DNA of 64,000 bases from Gammaproteobacteria bacterium (GTDB taxonomy: Bacteria > Pseudomonadota > Gammaproteobacteria > Steroidobacterales > Woeseiaceae). Shown piece after piece: positions 23,189 to 36,534 of the stretch (positions within the stretch are counted from its first letter, which is position 1; every line of letters begins with the position of its first letter). Below the pieces are notes generated by a model that ran no database searches, had not been told where the DNA came from, and worked only from the letters and a program-made list of their open reading frames with translations. The stretch spans positions 35,637-99,636 of the forward strand of contig JAHZJK010000016.1 in the NCBI GenBank assembly GCA_022600955.1. Reading direction: 5' to 3'. A program made the position numbers and the translations under genes.

Positions 23189-25021
23189 CTACTCAACAGT
23201 AACGGACTTCGCGAGATTCCTCGGTTGATCGACGTCGGTGCCTCTGAGGACGGCCACGTGATACGACAATAACTGCAATGGAATCGTATAAACGATCGGT
23301 GCGATAAGACGGTCGGCGTGAGGCATTTTGATAACCTTCATACCTTCCTCGCTCTCGATTCCCGTTGCGTCATCGGCGAATACGATTAGCTGACCGCCGC
23401 GAGCTCGCACAACCTGCATGTTCGACTTGAGTTTGTCTAACAGCTCGTTGTTCGGAGCAACAACGACTACAGGCATTTCATCATCTATCAACGCGAGCGG
23501 ACCGTGCTTGAGTTCGCCAGCCGCGTAAGCTTCTGCGTGGATGTAAGAAATCTCTTTGAGCTTGAGTGCTCCTTCCATCGCAATAGGCCACATGGGTCCG
23601 CGACCGAGAAACAGGGTATGTTGCTTGTCTGCAAAATCATTGGCCAGCTCTTTGAGCTGATCGCTCATTTTCAGTGTCAGGTCAGACGCAGCAGCAGCGT
23701 GTGTCAGGTTCGCGACGAACTCTTTCTCTTTTTTCTCATCCATGCCGCGTTGCTTCGCAATCATCAGCGTCACCAGGAGAATTGACAGCAGCTGCGTCGT
23801 AAATGCCTTGGTGCTTGCCACGCCAATTTCCGGACCCGCTTGCGTCATCATGACAAGGTCGGACTCGCGCACCATGGAACTGTGTGCGCTGTTGCAGATC
23901 GTCAGGCTGCCGAGATAACCCAGCTCCTTGGCCATCCGTAGCGCTTCCAGCGTATCGGCGGTCTCGCCAGATTGTGACAAGGTGACAAACAGCGTGTTCT
24001 TCGGCACGAATACCTGTCGGTAACGATACTCGCTCGCAATCTCGACATGAGTCGGCACGCCACCGATTGCCTCGATCCAGTACTTGCCTACACAACCCGC
24101 GTTGTAGCTGGTGCCGCAAGCCACGATATGAATATTTTCAACCTTCTCGAACAGCTCTTCTGCTTTGGGCCCGAGCGACTCAGGTATTACACGCTGGTTC
24201 GAAACGCGTCCGTACAACGTGTCTGCCAGAGCACTTGGCTGATCAAATATCTCTTTCAGCATGAAGTGGTCGTACGGCGCCTTTTCCGCAGACGCGCTAT
24301 CCCACTCTGTCTCGTGAACTTCACGCTCTACGTCATTGCCTTCGTGATCGACAATGCGAACGCCGTCGCGCCGGATTTCGGCGAGATCACCCTGCTCGAG
24401 GTATATGAATTTTTGCGTTACCGGCAACAGTGCTGGTACGCCACTTGCGACAAAGTTCTCTCCGTCGCCCAAGCCGATAACCAGCGGGCTCGCGACCCGG
24501 CTGACAACAATCCGGTCCGGGTCCTCAGCATCGACAACCAGTAGTGCATAAGCCCCCTCGAATCTCTCAACCGCCTTGCCGACGGCCTGCACCAGGTCGA
24601 GTCCCTCTTTGAGGTAGTGGTGCACCAAGTGTGCTGCAACCTCCGTATCGGTTTCGGAGTCGAAGACGTAGCCTTCAGCAAGCATCTCGTCCTTGATCGG
24701 CTGGAAGTTCTCGATGATGCCGTTGTGAATAACGGCGACTCGACCACCGGACAAGTGTGGGTGCGCATTTTCTTCTGTTACGCCACCGTGCGTTGCCCAG
24801 CGTGTGTGTGCAACGCCGATCTGGCCACTCAATGGGTCCTGCTCGAGTTTTTCATCCAACTCGGCAACTTTACCAACGGCGCGACATAGCCCGATGTTTT
24901 TGTTTTCGTCTATGACGGCGACACCCGCAGAGTCGTAGCCGCGATATTCCAGCCGCCGAAGTCCTTCGACAAGTACCGGAACGACATTTCGATCAGCTAC
25001 TGCACCTACTATTCCGCACAT
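23189..25021 (-). CDS. glmS: Glutamine-fructose-6-phosphate aminotransferase (isomerizing)
   Basis: 610 residues, the standard length. GlmS makes glucosamine-6-phosphate from fructose-6-phosphate and glutamine, the first step towards UDP-GlcNAc for peptidoglycan and LPS. Residue 2 is the nucleophilic Cys (MCGIVGAV), exposed after Met removal, at the head of the glutaminase domain (1-240). Two SIS isomerase domains follow (about 290-420 and 460-600; SQSGETADTLEAL and AAGELKHGPLALI). The C-terminus is KSVTVE, as expected for the enzyme's ammonia channel end. It follows glmU by 3 bases and is probably co-transcribed with it. Confidence 0.98.
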   Translation of the reverse strand: MCGIVGAVADRNVVPVLVEGLRRLEYRGYDSAGVAVIDENKNIGLCRAVGKVAELDEKLEQDPLSGQIGVAHTRWATHGGVTEENAHPHLSGGRVAVIHNGIIENFQPIKDEMLAEGYVFDSETDTEVAAHLVHHYLKEGLDLVQAVGKAVERFEGAYALLVVDAEDPDRIVVSRVASPLVIGLGDGENFVASGVPALLPVTQKFIYLEQGDLAEIRRDGVRIVDHEGNDVEREVHETEWDSASAEKAPYDHFMLKEIFDQPSALADTLYGRVSNQRVIPESLGPKAEELFEKVENIHIVACGTSYNAGCVGKYWIEAIGGVPTHVEIASEYRYRQVFVPKNTLFVTLSQSGETADTLEALRMAKELGYLGSLTICNSAHSSMVRESDLVMMTQAGPEIGVASTKAFTTQLLSILLVTLMIAKQRGMDEKKEKEFVANLTHAAAASDLTLKMSDQLKELANDFADKQHTLFLGRGPMWPIAMEGALKLKEISYIHAEAYAAGELKHGPLALIDDEMPVVVVAPNNELLDKLKSNMQVVRARGGQLIVFADDATGIESEEGMKVIKMPHADRLIAPIVYTIPLQLLSYHVAVLRGTDVDQPRNLAKSVTVE

Positions 25022-25024
25022 TCT

Positions 25025-26389
25025 TTAGCTTCCTTTCTTGACGGGGCGATTCCAGCCCTTAACGGTAAGTTGTTTTGCTCTTTCAATCGTGAGCGCATTG
25101 TCCGGTGCCGGTTTTGTGATCGTTGCGCCGGCGCCGATAGTCGCACCGGGGCCCACCTCTACAGGTGCGACAAGCTCCACGCCAGAACCGATAAAGGCAC
25201 CATCGCCAATCGTTGTTTTGTGTTTGTTTGCACCATCATAGTTGCAGGTTATCGTGCCCGCACCGACATTAACGTTGCGGCCAATTTCTGCATCGCCAAT
25301 GTAAGTCAGATGATTGACTTTGCTGCCATCAGCTACCGTACTCTTTTTGATCTCGACGAAGTTGCCGACTTTGACGCTATTGGCAAGTTCGGCGCCCGGG
25401 CGCAAGCGTGCGAAAGGTCCAATTTCACAGTTGTTGCCTGTTGTGGCGCCTTCGATATGGCTGTTTGAGTGTACGACGGTGCCCGCGCCCAATTGACTAT
25501 TGCGAATCAGGTTGTTGGATTCGACCTTAACGTTGTCACCCAGAATCACGTCGCCTTCGAAGACCGCGTTAACATCGATAAAAACATCTTTGCCGCAACT
25601 GAGTTTGCCACGAATGTCGACGCGCGCGGGGTCGGCGAAACCAACGCCCTCGGCCATAAGGTCATCAACAAGCCGCGCCTGCAGTGCTCTCTCGGCTTCC
25701 GCCAATTGTTTCTTGTCGTTTATCCCCATAACTTCCTCCGCTGAGTTCGCCTTGATGCCATGCACGGTCACTTTGTCTGCCACCGCCATCGCAATAACAT
25801 CGGTCAGATAGTACTCGCCTTGCGAGTTATCGTTACGCAGCGCATCGAGCCAGCCTTTCAGTTTCGCAGCGGGACACAGGATGACACCCGTATTGATCTC
25901 GCGGATCGCCTTTTGCTCTTCGCTGGCGTCCTTCTGCTCGACGATGCTCGCCACGTTACCGCCATCTCTAATAATCCGTCCATAACCGCCCGGGTTATCC
26001 ATATCGACGGTCAGCACCGCCATATCGCCGGGAGGTGTCGCTCCAAGGAGCTTTTGGATAGTCGAGGAGGTCAGGAGCGGGACATCGCCCGCGAGAATCA
26101 GCGCCATATTGGCGTCCGGCGTTTCCGGGGCTGCCTGCTGAACCGCATGGCCTGTCCCGAGCTGCTCGGCCTGCAGCGCCCAACGGACATCTGAGCCCGA
26201 AAATGCCGCTTTTACCGCCTCGCCGCCATGGCCGTAAACCACGCAGACGTCATCAGCTGCCAATTCCTCCGCACACGCCAGAACGTGCGCCAGTAAAGGC
26301 TTTCCAGCCAGTGGCTGCAGTACTTTGGGCAGGTTGGAGCGCATGCGCGTCCCCTGTCCGGCCGCCAGAATAATGATGCTCAGGCCCAA
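25025..26389 (-). CDS. glmU: Bifunctional UDP-N-acetylglucosamine pyrophosphorylase / glucosamine-1-phosphate acetyltransferase
   Basis: 454 residues from a TTG at 26389 with GGGAG eight bases upstream. The N-terminal uridylyltransferase domain opens with IILAAGQGTRMRSNLPKVL (nucleotide-binding GxGTRM). The C-terminal half is a left-handed beta-helix of hexapeptide repeats (from about residue 255: GNCEIGPFARLRPGA, VGAGTITCNYDGANKH), the acetyltransferase. It makes UDP-GlcNAc in the cytoplasm from the product of GlmS and GlmM. Next to glmS, as in many gammaproteobacteria, although here three unrelated genes separate it from atpC. Confidence 0.98.
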   Translation of the reverse strand: MGLSIIILAAGQGTRMRSNLPKVLQPLAGKPLLAHVLACAEELAADDVCVVYGHGGEAVKAAFSGSDVRWALQAEQLGTGHAVQQAAPETPDANMALILAGDVPLLTSSTIQKLLGATPPGDMAVLTVDMDNPGGYGRIIRDGGNVASIVEQKDASEEQKAIREINTGVILCPAAKLKGWLDALRNDNSQGEYYLTDVIAMAVADKVTVHGIKANSAEEVMGINDKKQLAEAERALQARLVDDLMAEGVGFADPARVDIRGKLSCGKDVFIDVNAVFEGDVILGDNVKVESNNLIRNSQLGAGTVVHSNSHIEGATTGNNCEIGPFARLRPGAELANSVKVGNFVEIKKSTVADGSKVNHLTYIGDAEIGRNVNVGAGTITCNYDGANKHKTTIGDGAFIGSGVELVAPVEVGPGATIGAGATITKPAPDNALTIERAKQLTVKGWNRPVKKGS

Positions 26390-26489
26390 GCAAGAATCTC
26401 CCGTATTTTCAGCCTGAGAATCATACAGGAACTTCAGGACTGCGAACTTGCTTCAGCTCTCGTTAATGCATGTGACGTATGCTGTAGAC

Positions 26490-26999
26490 ATGCGAATTTT
26501 CGTTCTTTTGCTGCTCGCGCCTTCGCTGGCCAATGCAGGCGATATCTACACCCGGGACGGGGTGACGGATGGGGATACCTTTTATCTCGCGCCTGCCGCA
26601 TTTGCCAATGATGATCCGGCGTATCAGTCCTGGGTAACCTACAGCCTGATGAAAAGCACCTGCCAACTCGAGATTGGCGGCAAAAACCCGGCCCGCGCCA
26701 GCAGCTTTGACTGCGAATTTCGGTCACGGCAGCATCTCGTCAACGCATGGCAGGAAAAGCGCTCGGTTAACCCGGACTTTAGCGATGCCTATCTCGACGA
26801 GCTCGCGGACGTGCAACACGCGGGCTTCCTGGCTGAGTACACGGTCAAATATTTCGGCAAGAAGCATTGGGCGTTGCCCGACGGCTTGCGAACGAGTGAA
26901 TTCCTGCGCTGGCGCAAGCAGGGTCTCCGCGGTCACAAACCCGTGACGCGTATCATCGGATCCTGGAACTACCAGAAAAAGGCGGCTAGCCCATACTGA
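26490..26999 (+). CDS. Small secreted protein of unknown function
   Basis: 169 residues from the ATG at 26490 (MRIFVLLLLAPSLANA), which starts a textbook signal peptide; an earlier in-frame start at 26448 would add 14 unrelated residues. The mature part begins GDIYTRDGVTDGDTFYLAP and has two cysteines (in STCQLE and SFDCEF) that could form a disulphide. The opening DGVTDGDTF resembles the start of some nuclease-like (SNase) secreted proteins, but catalytic residues are not evident and I make no assignment. Divergent from glmU; its end overlaps the cysM-like gene by 14 bases, tail to tail. Confidence 0.65.
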   Translation: MRIFVLLLLAPSLANAGDIYTRDGVTDGDTFYLAPAAFANDDPAYQSWVTYSLMKSTCQLEIGGKNPARASSFDCEFRSRQHLVNAWQEKRSVNPDFSDAYLDELADVQHAGFLAEYTVKYFGKKHWALPDGLRTSEFLRWRKQGLRGHKPVTRIIGSWNYQKKAASPY

Positions 27000-27942
27000 G
27001 GTAGCGCTCGCCACGGTCACACAATACCGTCACGATCGTATGCCCCGGCCCCAATTCGCGTGCGACCTTGGTGGCCGCAAGAACGTTGGCGCCGGACGAG
27101 ATTCCAACCAGCAGGCCTTCCTCGGTACCCATTTCGGTTGCGCGCTTTATTGCGTCCGGTGTCTTGATACGAATCACGTCGTCAATCTCTTTGAGGTTTA
27201 CAAGGTCCGGAATAAACCCGTCGGCCAGTCCCTGGATGCCGTGCTTGCCACGTTGCTCGCCGGACATCACGGCTGACTCGTCTGGCTCGACCGCAATGAT
27301 TCGAGCCGCACTGCCGTTTTCGCGAAGGGCTCGCCCAACGCCCATTACCGTGCCGCCTGTGCCAACACCCATGACGAAAGCATCGATGGGAATTCGAATC
27401 TGACGCAGGATTTCGACGCCCGTGGTCGTACGATGCGCTTCAATGTTGTCAGGGTTCGCAAACTGTCGTGGCAGAAAAATATCATCGCGCCCTTCTGCCA
27501 TTTTTTCTAAATCGCGGATAGCGCTCTGGATGTCGTTAATCTCGTCGAGTAACTCCAGCTTTGCTCCAAAGGACTCGATCATTTGGCGGCGTTCTTTGCT
27601 GACCGTTCGCGGCAAAACGATAACGACCTTGTAACCGCGCATCGCACCGACCATCGATAACGCAATGCCGGTGTTGCCCGATGTTACCTCCATGATCGTC
27701 GAGCCCGGCTTCAACTCACCGCGGCGCTCGGCCTCAATAACAATCTGTCGAGCAATGCGGTCCTTGATACTGCCGCCCGGATTCAGGAATTCGGCTTTGG
27801 CGAGAATTTCACATCCGGTGTCATCGCTAACCTTCCTCAACCGAATCAGCGGCGTGTTGCCGATGGAGTCGAGCACATTCGAGGTCACTAGGCAGGTGGG
27901 GGTTTGCCGCGGGCAGCGAACAAGGTTAGTCGATGCGTTCAT
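26986..27942 (-). CDS. cysM: Cysteine synthase, CysM/CysK family (PLP-dependent)
   Basis: 318 residues from the ATG at 27942, with GGAGA nine bases before; the frame is open further upstream to 28092 but without family similarity. O-acetylserine sulfhydrylase fold: SIGNTPLIRL at the N-terminus, PLP lysine in NPGGSIKDR, substrate loop TSGNTGIAL, and GVGTGGTVMGVGRAL for the phosphate site. It makes cysteine from O-acetylserine and sulfide or thiosulfate. The CysM-versus-CysK choice is not certain; the shorter C-terminus favours CysM. It is divergent from the symporter gene at 28040. Confidence 0.88.
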   Translation of the reverse strand: MNASTNLVRCPRQTPTCLVTSNVLDSIGNTPLIRLRKVSDDTGCEILAKAEFLNPGGSIKDRIARQIVIEAERRGELKPGSTIMEVTSGNTGIALSMVGAMRGYKVVIVLPRTVSKERRQMIESFGAKLELLDEINDIQSAIRDLEKMAEGRDDIFLPRQFANPDNIEAHRTTTGVEILRQIRIPIDAFVMGVGTGGTVMGVGRALRENGSAARIIAVEPDESAVMSGEQRGKHGIQGLADGFIPDLVNLKEIDDVIRIKTPDAIKRATEMGTEEGLLVGISSGANVLAATKVARELGPGHTIVTVLCDRGERYLSMG

Positions 27943-28039
27943 AGGTCCATTCTCCGCGCACCGCGGCATCCACCCCATACGTAGTTGCCGCGATTCGATG
28001 CTATTCTCGGGGGCTGGACCCGAACAAAAACGAGAATAC

Positions 28040-29482
28040 ATGTCCATCGAAACCCTGGTACTGCTGGGCGTCAGCGTATATATGCTGATCATGATCGGTA
28101 TTGGCGTCTACGCTTCAAGAGGGTCGAAATCACTCACGGATTTCACGCTTGCGGGCCGCAACATGCCGCTATGGCTGTGTTCTGTATCGATATTTGCGAC
28201 CTGGTTCGGTAGTGGCACGATGATGGGTGCTGCAACCGCAGCCTACGAGGGCGATCGGCTGCTGATGCTCGCCGAGCCTTTCGGGTCGGCGCTCGCCCTG
28301 CTACTCGCCGGCCTGTTTTTCGCCAGGATATTGCGACGGACGCGACGCATGACTTGGCCGGAACTTATTCAGGCACGCTTTGGAAGGCTCGCAGGCACGA
28401 TTTCGTCAGGGGCCGATTTGTTGTCGAGCATTATCTGGCTCGGTGGCATTCTGTTCACGTTTGGCATTTTGCTTGAGTCGCTCACAGGTGCACCGATGGC
28501 GGTTGGCATCATCGGCGGGCTGCTCGTTGTCGTTATTTACACGATGATCGGCGGCATGTGGGCCGTGGCAATAACCGATTTCCTGCAAATGCTGATTTTT
28601 CTTGCCGGCATGTTCATCTTGCTCGGTGCGGTGTTGTACCAGGCTGGCGGTTGGGGCGCGATGGCGGCGAGTCTTCCCGAACATTCGTTCCGCGCTATTC
28701 CGTTACAACACAGCATGAAAGAGTGGGTCGACACGATACACATCTTCATGGGCATGGGTCTTGCGGCCGTTGCATCAACAACCACGATTCAGCGTGCTCT
28801 ATCAGCGCGAACAGAGCAGGTCGCTCGCGACAGCTTTCTGGTTGCGGCATTGCTGTATACCACTGTCGGACTGGTGCCGCTGATGCTCGGTTATTCTGCG
28901 CGGGTACTGTTACCGGACCTCGCGGATCCGAATGCGGTGCTGACTGATCTCGCAATGGCGTATCTTCATCCGGTTTTTGCCGCCGTATTTATCGGCGCAA
29001 TTCTCTCAGCGATTATGAGCTCATCTGACAGTATTTTGCTGGGCGCGAGCACCATCATCAGCACCAACTTGCTACCGCTGGTCAAAAAGCATCCGGATGA
29101 ACAACTGCGTTTTCGGGTCGCACGCTACTCCATACCTGTAGTCGCCGTGATATCGACTTACGTTGCGTTTAATGCCAACCGGGTCGTCGAGGTTTTGATT
29201 GATTCGGTCGCTGTTCTCCTGGCCGCCGTGATTGTGCCGTTCATTGCCTGCTTCTGGTGGGAAAAAGCGAATCGACCCGGTGCACTGGCCAGCATGCTAA
29301 CCGGCATTGTCGCCTGGCGTGTCGCGGCGGCTTTTGAAATGGAATTCCCGCCCGATTTCTTTGGCTTCTGTGTTTCCGCTGTATTCATGGTTGTTGTATC
29401 GCTGGCGACGCAGAAGTCCGACCCGCCGCGACCATTGACGGACATTGACGGCAACAACGTTGAGCTTGCCGACCGCGTATAG
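28040..29482 (+). CDS. Sodium:solute symporter family transporter
   Basis: 480 residues from the ATG at 28040 (GAGAA upstream); the frame continues open to 27665 only because it lies opposite cysM. About 12-13 hydrophobic segments and SSS-family landmarks: LAGRNMPLWLCSVSIFATWFGSGTMMGAA in TM1-2 with the sodium-site small residues, the loop after TM8 with AVFIGAILSAIMSSSDSILLGAS, and the C-terminal FWWEKANRPGALASM. It couples sodium entry to uptake of a solute that cannot be predicted. Stand-alone gene facing the atp operon; both share the hairpin at 29491-29551. Confidence 0.92.
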   Translation: MSIETLVLLGVSVYMLIMIGIGVYASRGSKSLTDFTLAGRNMPLWLCSVSIFATWFGSGTMMGAATAAYEGDRLLMLAEPFGSALALLLAGLFFARILRRTRRMTWPELIQARFGRLAGTISSGADLLSSIIWLGGILFTFGILLESLTGAPMAVGIIGGLLVVVIYTMIGGMWAVAITDFLQMLIFLAGMFILLGAVLYQAGGWGAMAASLPEHSFRAIPLQHSMKEWVDTIHIFMGMGLAAVASTTTIQRALSARTEQVARDSFLVAALLYTTVGLVPLMLGYSARVLLPDLADPNAVLTDLAMAYLHPVFAAVFIGAILSAIMSSSDSILLGASTIISTNLLPLVKKHPDEQLRFRVARYSIPVVAVISTYVAFNANRVVEVLIDSVAVLLAAVIVPFIACFWWEKANRPGALASMLTGIVAWRVAAAFEMEFPPDFFGFCVSAVFMVVVSLATQKSDPPRPLTDIDGNNVELADRV

Positions 29483-29490
29483 CCCGGGCA

Positions 29491-29551
29491 CAAAAAAGGC
29501 CTCTTAGTAGAGGCCTTCCTCATTCTGGGGCAACCCCCTTCGGTGAGGGGG
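29491..29551. terminator. Double hairpin terminator after atpC, partly bidirectional
   Basis: On the minus strand, directly after the atpC stop, comes CCCCCT-loop-AGGGGG (29551-29534), then a 9-base-pair stem AAGGCCTCT/AGAGGCCTT with a 4-base loop (29517-29496) followed by a run of six T. This is a textbook rho-independent terminator for the atp operon. The second hairpin also faces the end of the symporter gene and may stop that transcript. Confidence 0.85.
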
Positions 29552-29552
29552 C

Positions 29553-29969
29553 TTACCTCTTGCCTTTGAGCTTTTGTGCGGCGCGGTACCTCGCACGTGC
29601 TTCGGTAAGCTCTTGTCGTGCCCGCTTCAGGTCCGTCTCTTCCGACGCACCCTTGAGCGCTTCCTCTGCTTCCTGCTGCGAGGCCAGTGCTGCAGCTTCA
29701 TCAAGCTGATCACCGCGCAACGCCGTATCGGCCAGCACGGTGACAAGGTGTGGCTGTACTTCGAGCAGGCCACCCGTGATATAGAAACTCTCTTCCTTGC
29801 CCGCTTCGTCCAATACCCGAACCTCGCCAGGCGATAGCGGCGTCAGCATCGGCGCGTGTCGCGGTGCGATACCGACCTCGCCCATCTTTGCCGGCGCGAA
29901 CACCATCGAGGCAATGCCCGTATGGATCTCGCCTTCGGCAGAAACGATGTCGACTTGAATCGTAGCCAT
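29553..29969 (-). CDS. atpC: ATP synthase F1 epsilon subunit
   Basis: 138 residues. Central-stalk subunit with an N-terminal beta-sandwich (TIQVDIVSAEGEIHTG; MLTPLSPGEVRVLDEAGKEE) and a C-terminal helical hairpin (EEALKGASEETDLKRARQELTEARARYRAAQKL) that can inhibit ATP hydrolysis. Last gene of the atpIBEFHAGDC operon, 57 bases after atpD, and followed at once by the terminator. Confidence 0.97.
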   Translation of the reverse strand: MATIQVDIVSAEGEIHTGIASMVFAPAKMGEVGIAPRHAPMLTPLSPGEVRVLDEAGKEESFYITGGLLEVQPHLVTVLADTALRGDQLDEAAALASQQEAEEALKGASEETDLKRARQELTEARARYRAAQKLKGKR

Positions 29970-30026
29970 GCTTTCGTCCTTTACTCCGTATGCCAGACCA
30001 GTGTCCGACTACAGTTGGAATACACC

Positions 30027-31415
<1,389 letters not shown>

Positions 31416-32288
31416 TTACCCTGATACGGCGGCAGCGCCACCGACAATTTCTGAAATTTCTTGTGTGATTGCTGCTTGCCGTGCCTTGTTGTACTGCAAT
31501 TGCAATCCGTCAATGATGTCGCCTGCATTATCTGTTGCCGACTTCATCGCCATCATCTTCGCCGCCATTTCGCAGGCGAGGTTTTCAACAGCGCCACGAT
31601 AGACTTGCGACTCTATGTACCGCATCAAAACGTCATCAAGCAGCTCGCCAGCATCGGGTTCGTAGATATAGTCCCAATGCGCCTGCAGATCTCCATCATC
31701 CTTGCCGATGCCGCTGGCCGGAAGCAACTGAGAGACTCTCGGTGCCTGGGTCATGGAATTCACGAACTTGTTATGCACCAGGTACAAACGATCAATCTTT
31801 CCTTCGCTGTAGGCGTCGAGCATGATCTTGATTGAGCCGATCAGCTCATTCACGCTGGGCTTGTCGCCAAGGTGTGTTGCTGTACCGACGACACTGCCGC
31901 CCATACGGCGAAAGAAAGCGACTGCCTTTGCGCCGACCAGCGCCAGATCAACCTCAACATCCTGGTCGCGCCGTTCAGCGATCTCCGAAATCATCGTCTT
32001 GAACAGGTTCGCGTTCAGACCACCGCAAAGGCCGCGGTCCGTCGAGATCACGATGTAACCAACACGATTAATCGCACGCTCCGTCAGGAAAGGGTGCTTG
32101 TAGTCGGGATTGGCATGCGCCAGGTGTCCGACCACGCGACGAATTCGTTGCGCATAGGGGCGAGATGCCTCCATCTGCTTCTGCGCCTTACGAATCTTAC
32201 TCGCTGCGACTTTTTCCATAGCGCTCGTGATCTTCTGCATGTTCTTTACAGAAGCAATCTTCGAGCGTATTTCCTTCTCACCGGCCAC
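31416..32288 (-). CDS. atpG: ATP synthase F1 gamma subunit
   Basis: 290 residues. Rotor shaft: N-terminal coiled helix [25 protein letters not shown] and C-terminal helix ending [24 protein letters not shown], with the Rossmann-like middle part ([18 protein letters not shown]). Two bases after atpA. Confidence 0.98.
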   Translation of the reverse strand: MAGEKEIRSKIASVKNMQKITSAMEKVAASKIRKAQKQMEASRPYAQRIRRVVGHLAHANPDYKHPFLTERAINRVGYIVISTDRGLCGGLNANLFKTMISEIAERRDQDVEVDLALVGAKAVAFFRRMGGSVVGTATHLGDKPSVNELIGSIKIMLDAYSEGKIDRLYLVHNKFVNSMTQAPRVSQLLPASGIGKDDGDLQAHWDYIYEPDAGELLDDVLMRYIESQVYRGAVENLACEMAAKMMAMKSATDNAGDIIDGLQLQYNKARQAAITQEISEIVGGAAAVSG

Positions 32289-32290
32289 TT

Positions 32291-33832
32291 TTAGTAGGCG
32301 CCTTTCTCAGCAAACGCTTCGCAGACGCCTTTCAAGCTGGCTGCGATCTCGTCATTGTAGTCGCCCGATGCGTTGATTGAATCAAGCACATCACCATGGT
32401 TCGATCTAGCGAAGTCGTGCAAGGCTTCTTCGTAGTCAACAACCTTGTTGGCGGGAACCGGGTCGATAAAGCCCTCGTTGACGGCGAACAGTGACAGCCC
32501 CATCTCGGCAACTGATAACGGCGAGTACTGCTTCTGCTTCATCAGTTCTGTTGCACGTTCACCGCGCTCGAGCTGCGCGCGTGTTGCCGCGTCGAGGTCC
32601 GATGCAAACTGCGCGAACGCCGCGAGCTCACGATACTGAGCCAGCGCGAGCCGAACGCCACCACCAAGTTTCTTAATGATCTTCGTCTGTGCCGCACCAC
32701 CTACTCGCGATACCGATAGTCCAGCGTTAATTGCCGGACGAATACCCGCGTTAAAGAGATCGGACTCAAGGAAGATCTGGCCATCGGTAATCGAAATAAC
32801 GTTAGTGGGTACAAAAGCGGATACGTCGCCGCCCTGTGTCTCAATGATCGGCAGCGCAGTCAGAGAGCCGGTCTTGCCTTTCACTTTGCCGCCCGACACA
32901 TTTTCAACGTGCTCGGCGTTGACGCGTGATGCGCGCTCCAGCAGACGGGAGTGCAGGTAGAAAACGTCACCCGGATAGGCTTCTCGGCCTGGCGGACGAC
33001 GTAGCAACAGCGATACCTGGCGGTATGCCCAGGCCTGCTTCGTAAGATCGTCAAAAATGATCAGTGCGTCTTCACCTTTGTCCAGGAAGTACTCGCCCAT
33101 CGATGTACCGGAGTACGGTGCGATGTACTGCATTGCCGGACTGTCGGCTGCTGCTGCCGCCACGATAATCGTATGCGCCAGTGCACCTTCTTCTTCCAGC
33201 TTGCGCACAACGCCCGCGATAGAAGAGGCTTTCTGGCCGATAGCCACGTAGATGCACTTGATGCCGGTGCCACGCTGATTGATGATCGCGTCGATAGCAA
33301 CCGCGGTCTTGCCCGTCTGGCGATCACCAATGATCAGCTCACGCTGGCCACGACCAATAGGCACCATTGCGTCGATGGACTTCAGGCCCGTCTGAACCGG
33401 CTGATCGACAGACTGGCGCTCGATGACGCCCGGCGCAACCTTTTCGATTGGCGAAGAGCTCTCAGCATCGATAGGTCCTTTGCCGTCGATAGGATTACCC
33501 AGCGCGTCAACAACGCGACCGAGCATAGCCTCACCGATTGGCACCTCAAGAATACGACCCGTTGTCTTAACCGTGTCGCCTTCTGAAATGTGTTTGTAGT
33601 CACCGAGGACAACCGCACCAACCGAATCCTGCTCGAGGTTGAGGGCCATACCGAAGGTGTTCTGCGGGAACTCGAGCATTTCGCCGTAACGTGCGTCGGC
33701 CAGACCATGGATGCGAACGATGCCGTCGGTTACTGCGATTACAGTACCAACATCGCGCGCTTCCGCAGACGCTTCGAAGTTCTCGATGCGCTCTTTAATC
33801 AGCGTGCTGATTTCAGAAGCTTTGAGTGCCAT
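32291..33832 (-). CDS. atpA: ATP synthase F1 alpha subunit
   Basis: 513 residues. Non-catalytic nucleotide-binding subunit with Walker [25 protein letters not shown] in the N-terminal barrel, VSRVGGAAQ (the ATP synthase alpha/beta signature region) and Walker [18 protein letters not shown]. Thirteen bases after atpH. Confidence 0.99.
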   Translation of the reverse strand: MALKASEISTLIKERIENFEASAEARDVGTVIAVTDGIVRIHGLADARYGEMLEFPQNTFGMALNLEQDSVGAVVLGDYKHISEGDTVKTTGRILEVPIGEAMLGRVVDALGNPIDGKGPIDAESSSPIEKVAPGVIERQSVDQPVQTGLKSIDAMVPIGRGQRELIIGDRQTGKTAVAIDAIINQRGTGIKCIYVAIGQKASSIAGVVRKLEEEGALAHTIIVAAAAADSPAMQYIAPYSGTSMGEYFLDKGEDALIIFDDLTKQAWAYRQVSLLLRRPPGREAYPGDVFYLHSRLLERASRVNAEHVENVSGGKVKGKTGSLTALPIIETQGGDVSAFVPTNVISITDGQIFLESDLFNAGIRPAINAGLSVSRVGGAAQTKIIKKLGGGVRLALAQYRELAAFAQFASDLDAATRAQLERGERATELMKQKQYSPLSVAEMGLSLFAVNEGFIDPVPANKVVDYEEALHDFARSNHGDVLDSINASGDYNDEIAASLKGVCEAFAEKGAY

Positions 33833-33845
33833 TTCTTTTTCCTCT

Positions 33846-34403
33846 TTATTTGATCAGGGCGGTCGCAAGGCCTTCAAGCCTCGCACGCAGTGATCCATCA
33901 ATAACCACATCACCGGCACGAATTACCGCGCCACCGATCAGGTCTTCATCTATTTGAGTTTCGACGCGCACTTCACGACCCAGTCGCGTCTTAAGTGCTG
34001 CCGCCATCTCGTCGACCTGCTCGCTGCTAAGCGGACTCGCTGACGTAATAACAGCATCGACACTGTTTTCGACTTCTGCCTTAAGCGCCTCGAAGTGCTC
34101 CGCGATCTCGGGCAACACAGCAATACGTCCATTTTCAAGCAACAGCTTCAAAAAGTTGCTGCCTTTTGTGTCGCTGCCGTCGAGCAAAGCAGCGCCGGCT
34201 TGGCTAAACAGGCCCGCCAAAAACTCGAGGCGCTGCTCGTCACTCAGTTCCGGCATGCCAAGGTAGTCGACCAGTCCGCTATCAGACAGCAGCTGGCCCG
34301 CGATACTGAGTGACTCACTCCATGCGACCAGCGCTCCGGCCTCGTTCGCAACGTCGAAAATCGCTGTTGCGTACGGCCTGGCTACAGTGTTGTTATCTGC
34401 CAC
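33846..34403 (-). CDS. atpH: ATP synthase F1 delta subunit
   Basis: 185 residues, a few more than in E. coli. Peripheral-stalk protein linking F1 to the b subunits: helical N-domain ([19 protein letters not shown]) and C-terminal part with the conserved [29 protein letters not shown]. It lies 3 bases after atpF. Confidence 0.97.
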   Translation of the reverse strand: MADNNTVARPYATAIFDVANEAGALVAWSESLSIAGQLLSDSGLVDYLGMPELSDEQRLEFLAGLFSQAGAALLDGSDTKGSNFLKLLLENGRIAVLPEIAEHFEALKAEVENSVDAVITSASPLSSEQVDEMAAALKTRLGREVRVETQIDEDLIGGAVIRAGDVVIDGSLRARLEGLATALIK

Positions 34404-34406
34404 GCT

Positions 34407-34877
34407 CTAGATCTCCTGCGCAAGCTTGCCCAGAATATCGTCGTGCGCTTTGCCGTCGATTTCGCGCCGCAGAATTTTCTCAGCGCTGGCGACGGCAATT
34501 GCAGATACCTGGCCACGCAGCTCTTCGCGAGCCTTATTGGCTTCCTGCTCGATTTCGGCCTTCGCAGCGCTGAGCTGACGCTCTCGCTCCTTGGTGCCGG
34601 CCTCTTTACCGTCCGCCACGATCTCGTTTGCACGCGAGTGCGCCTGATCGAGAATGCCTGTTGCCTGCTTGCGTGCTTCGGCGACGATGTCGTCGGCCTC
34701 AGCCGCAGCTTTGACCAGCGCCTCCTGGCTCTTGTCAGCGGCGGCCAGACCCTCTTCGATCTGCTGCTGGCGTTCTTCGAGGGCATCTATTATTCCGGGC
34801 CAAAGATACTTGGCGCACAGCCAGACGAACACGATCATCGCGAGAGTCTGACCAATAATTGTTGCGTTTAAGTCCAC
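34407..34877 (-). CDS. atpF: ATP synthase F0 b subunit
   Basis: 156 residues, same length as in E. coli. One N-terminal membrane helix (ATIIGQTLAMIVFVWLCAKYLW) followed by a long charged helix forming the b2 stator dimer (EERQQQIEEGLAAADKSQE onward). A single atpF is present; no b' copy. Confidence 0.98.
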   Translation of the reverse strand: MDLNATIIGQTLAMIVFVWLCAKYLWPGIIDALEERQQQIEEGLAAADKSQEALVKAAAEADDIVAEARKQATGILDQAHSRANEIVADGKEAGTKERERQLSAAKAEIEQEANKAREELRGQVSAIAVASAEKILRREIDGKAHDDILGKLAQEI

Positions 34878-34942
34878 GGATTTCTCCTAAAGAAAAGCGA
34901 TTGCACCGCGATCGCGGTGCAAATATTAGTCGCTTTTTCTAC

Positions 34943-35230
<288 letters not shown>

Positions 35231-35276
35231 CTACAGAGGACTTCGTCCAACGTGTTGATATATAAACTAAAAATAA

Positions 35277-36534
<1,258 letters not shown>

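Noticed and set aside
27665..28039. Long N-terminal extension of the symporter
   Set aside because: It lies opposite cysM and lacks similarity; the ATG at 28040 gives the standard N-terminus.
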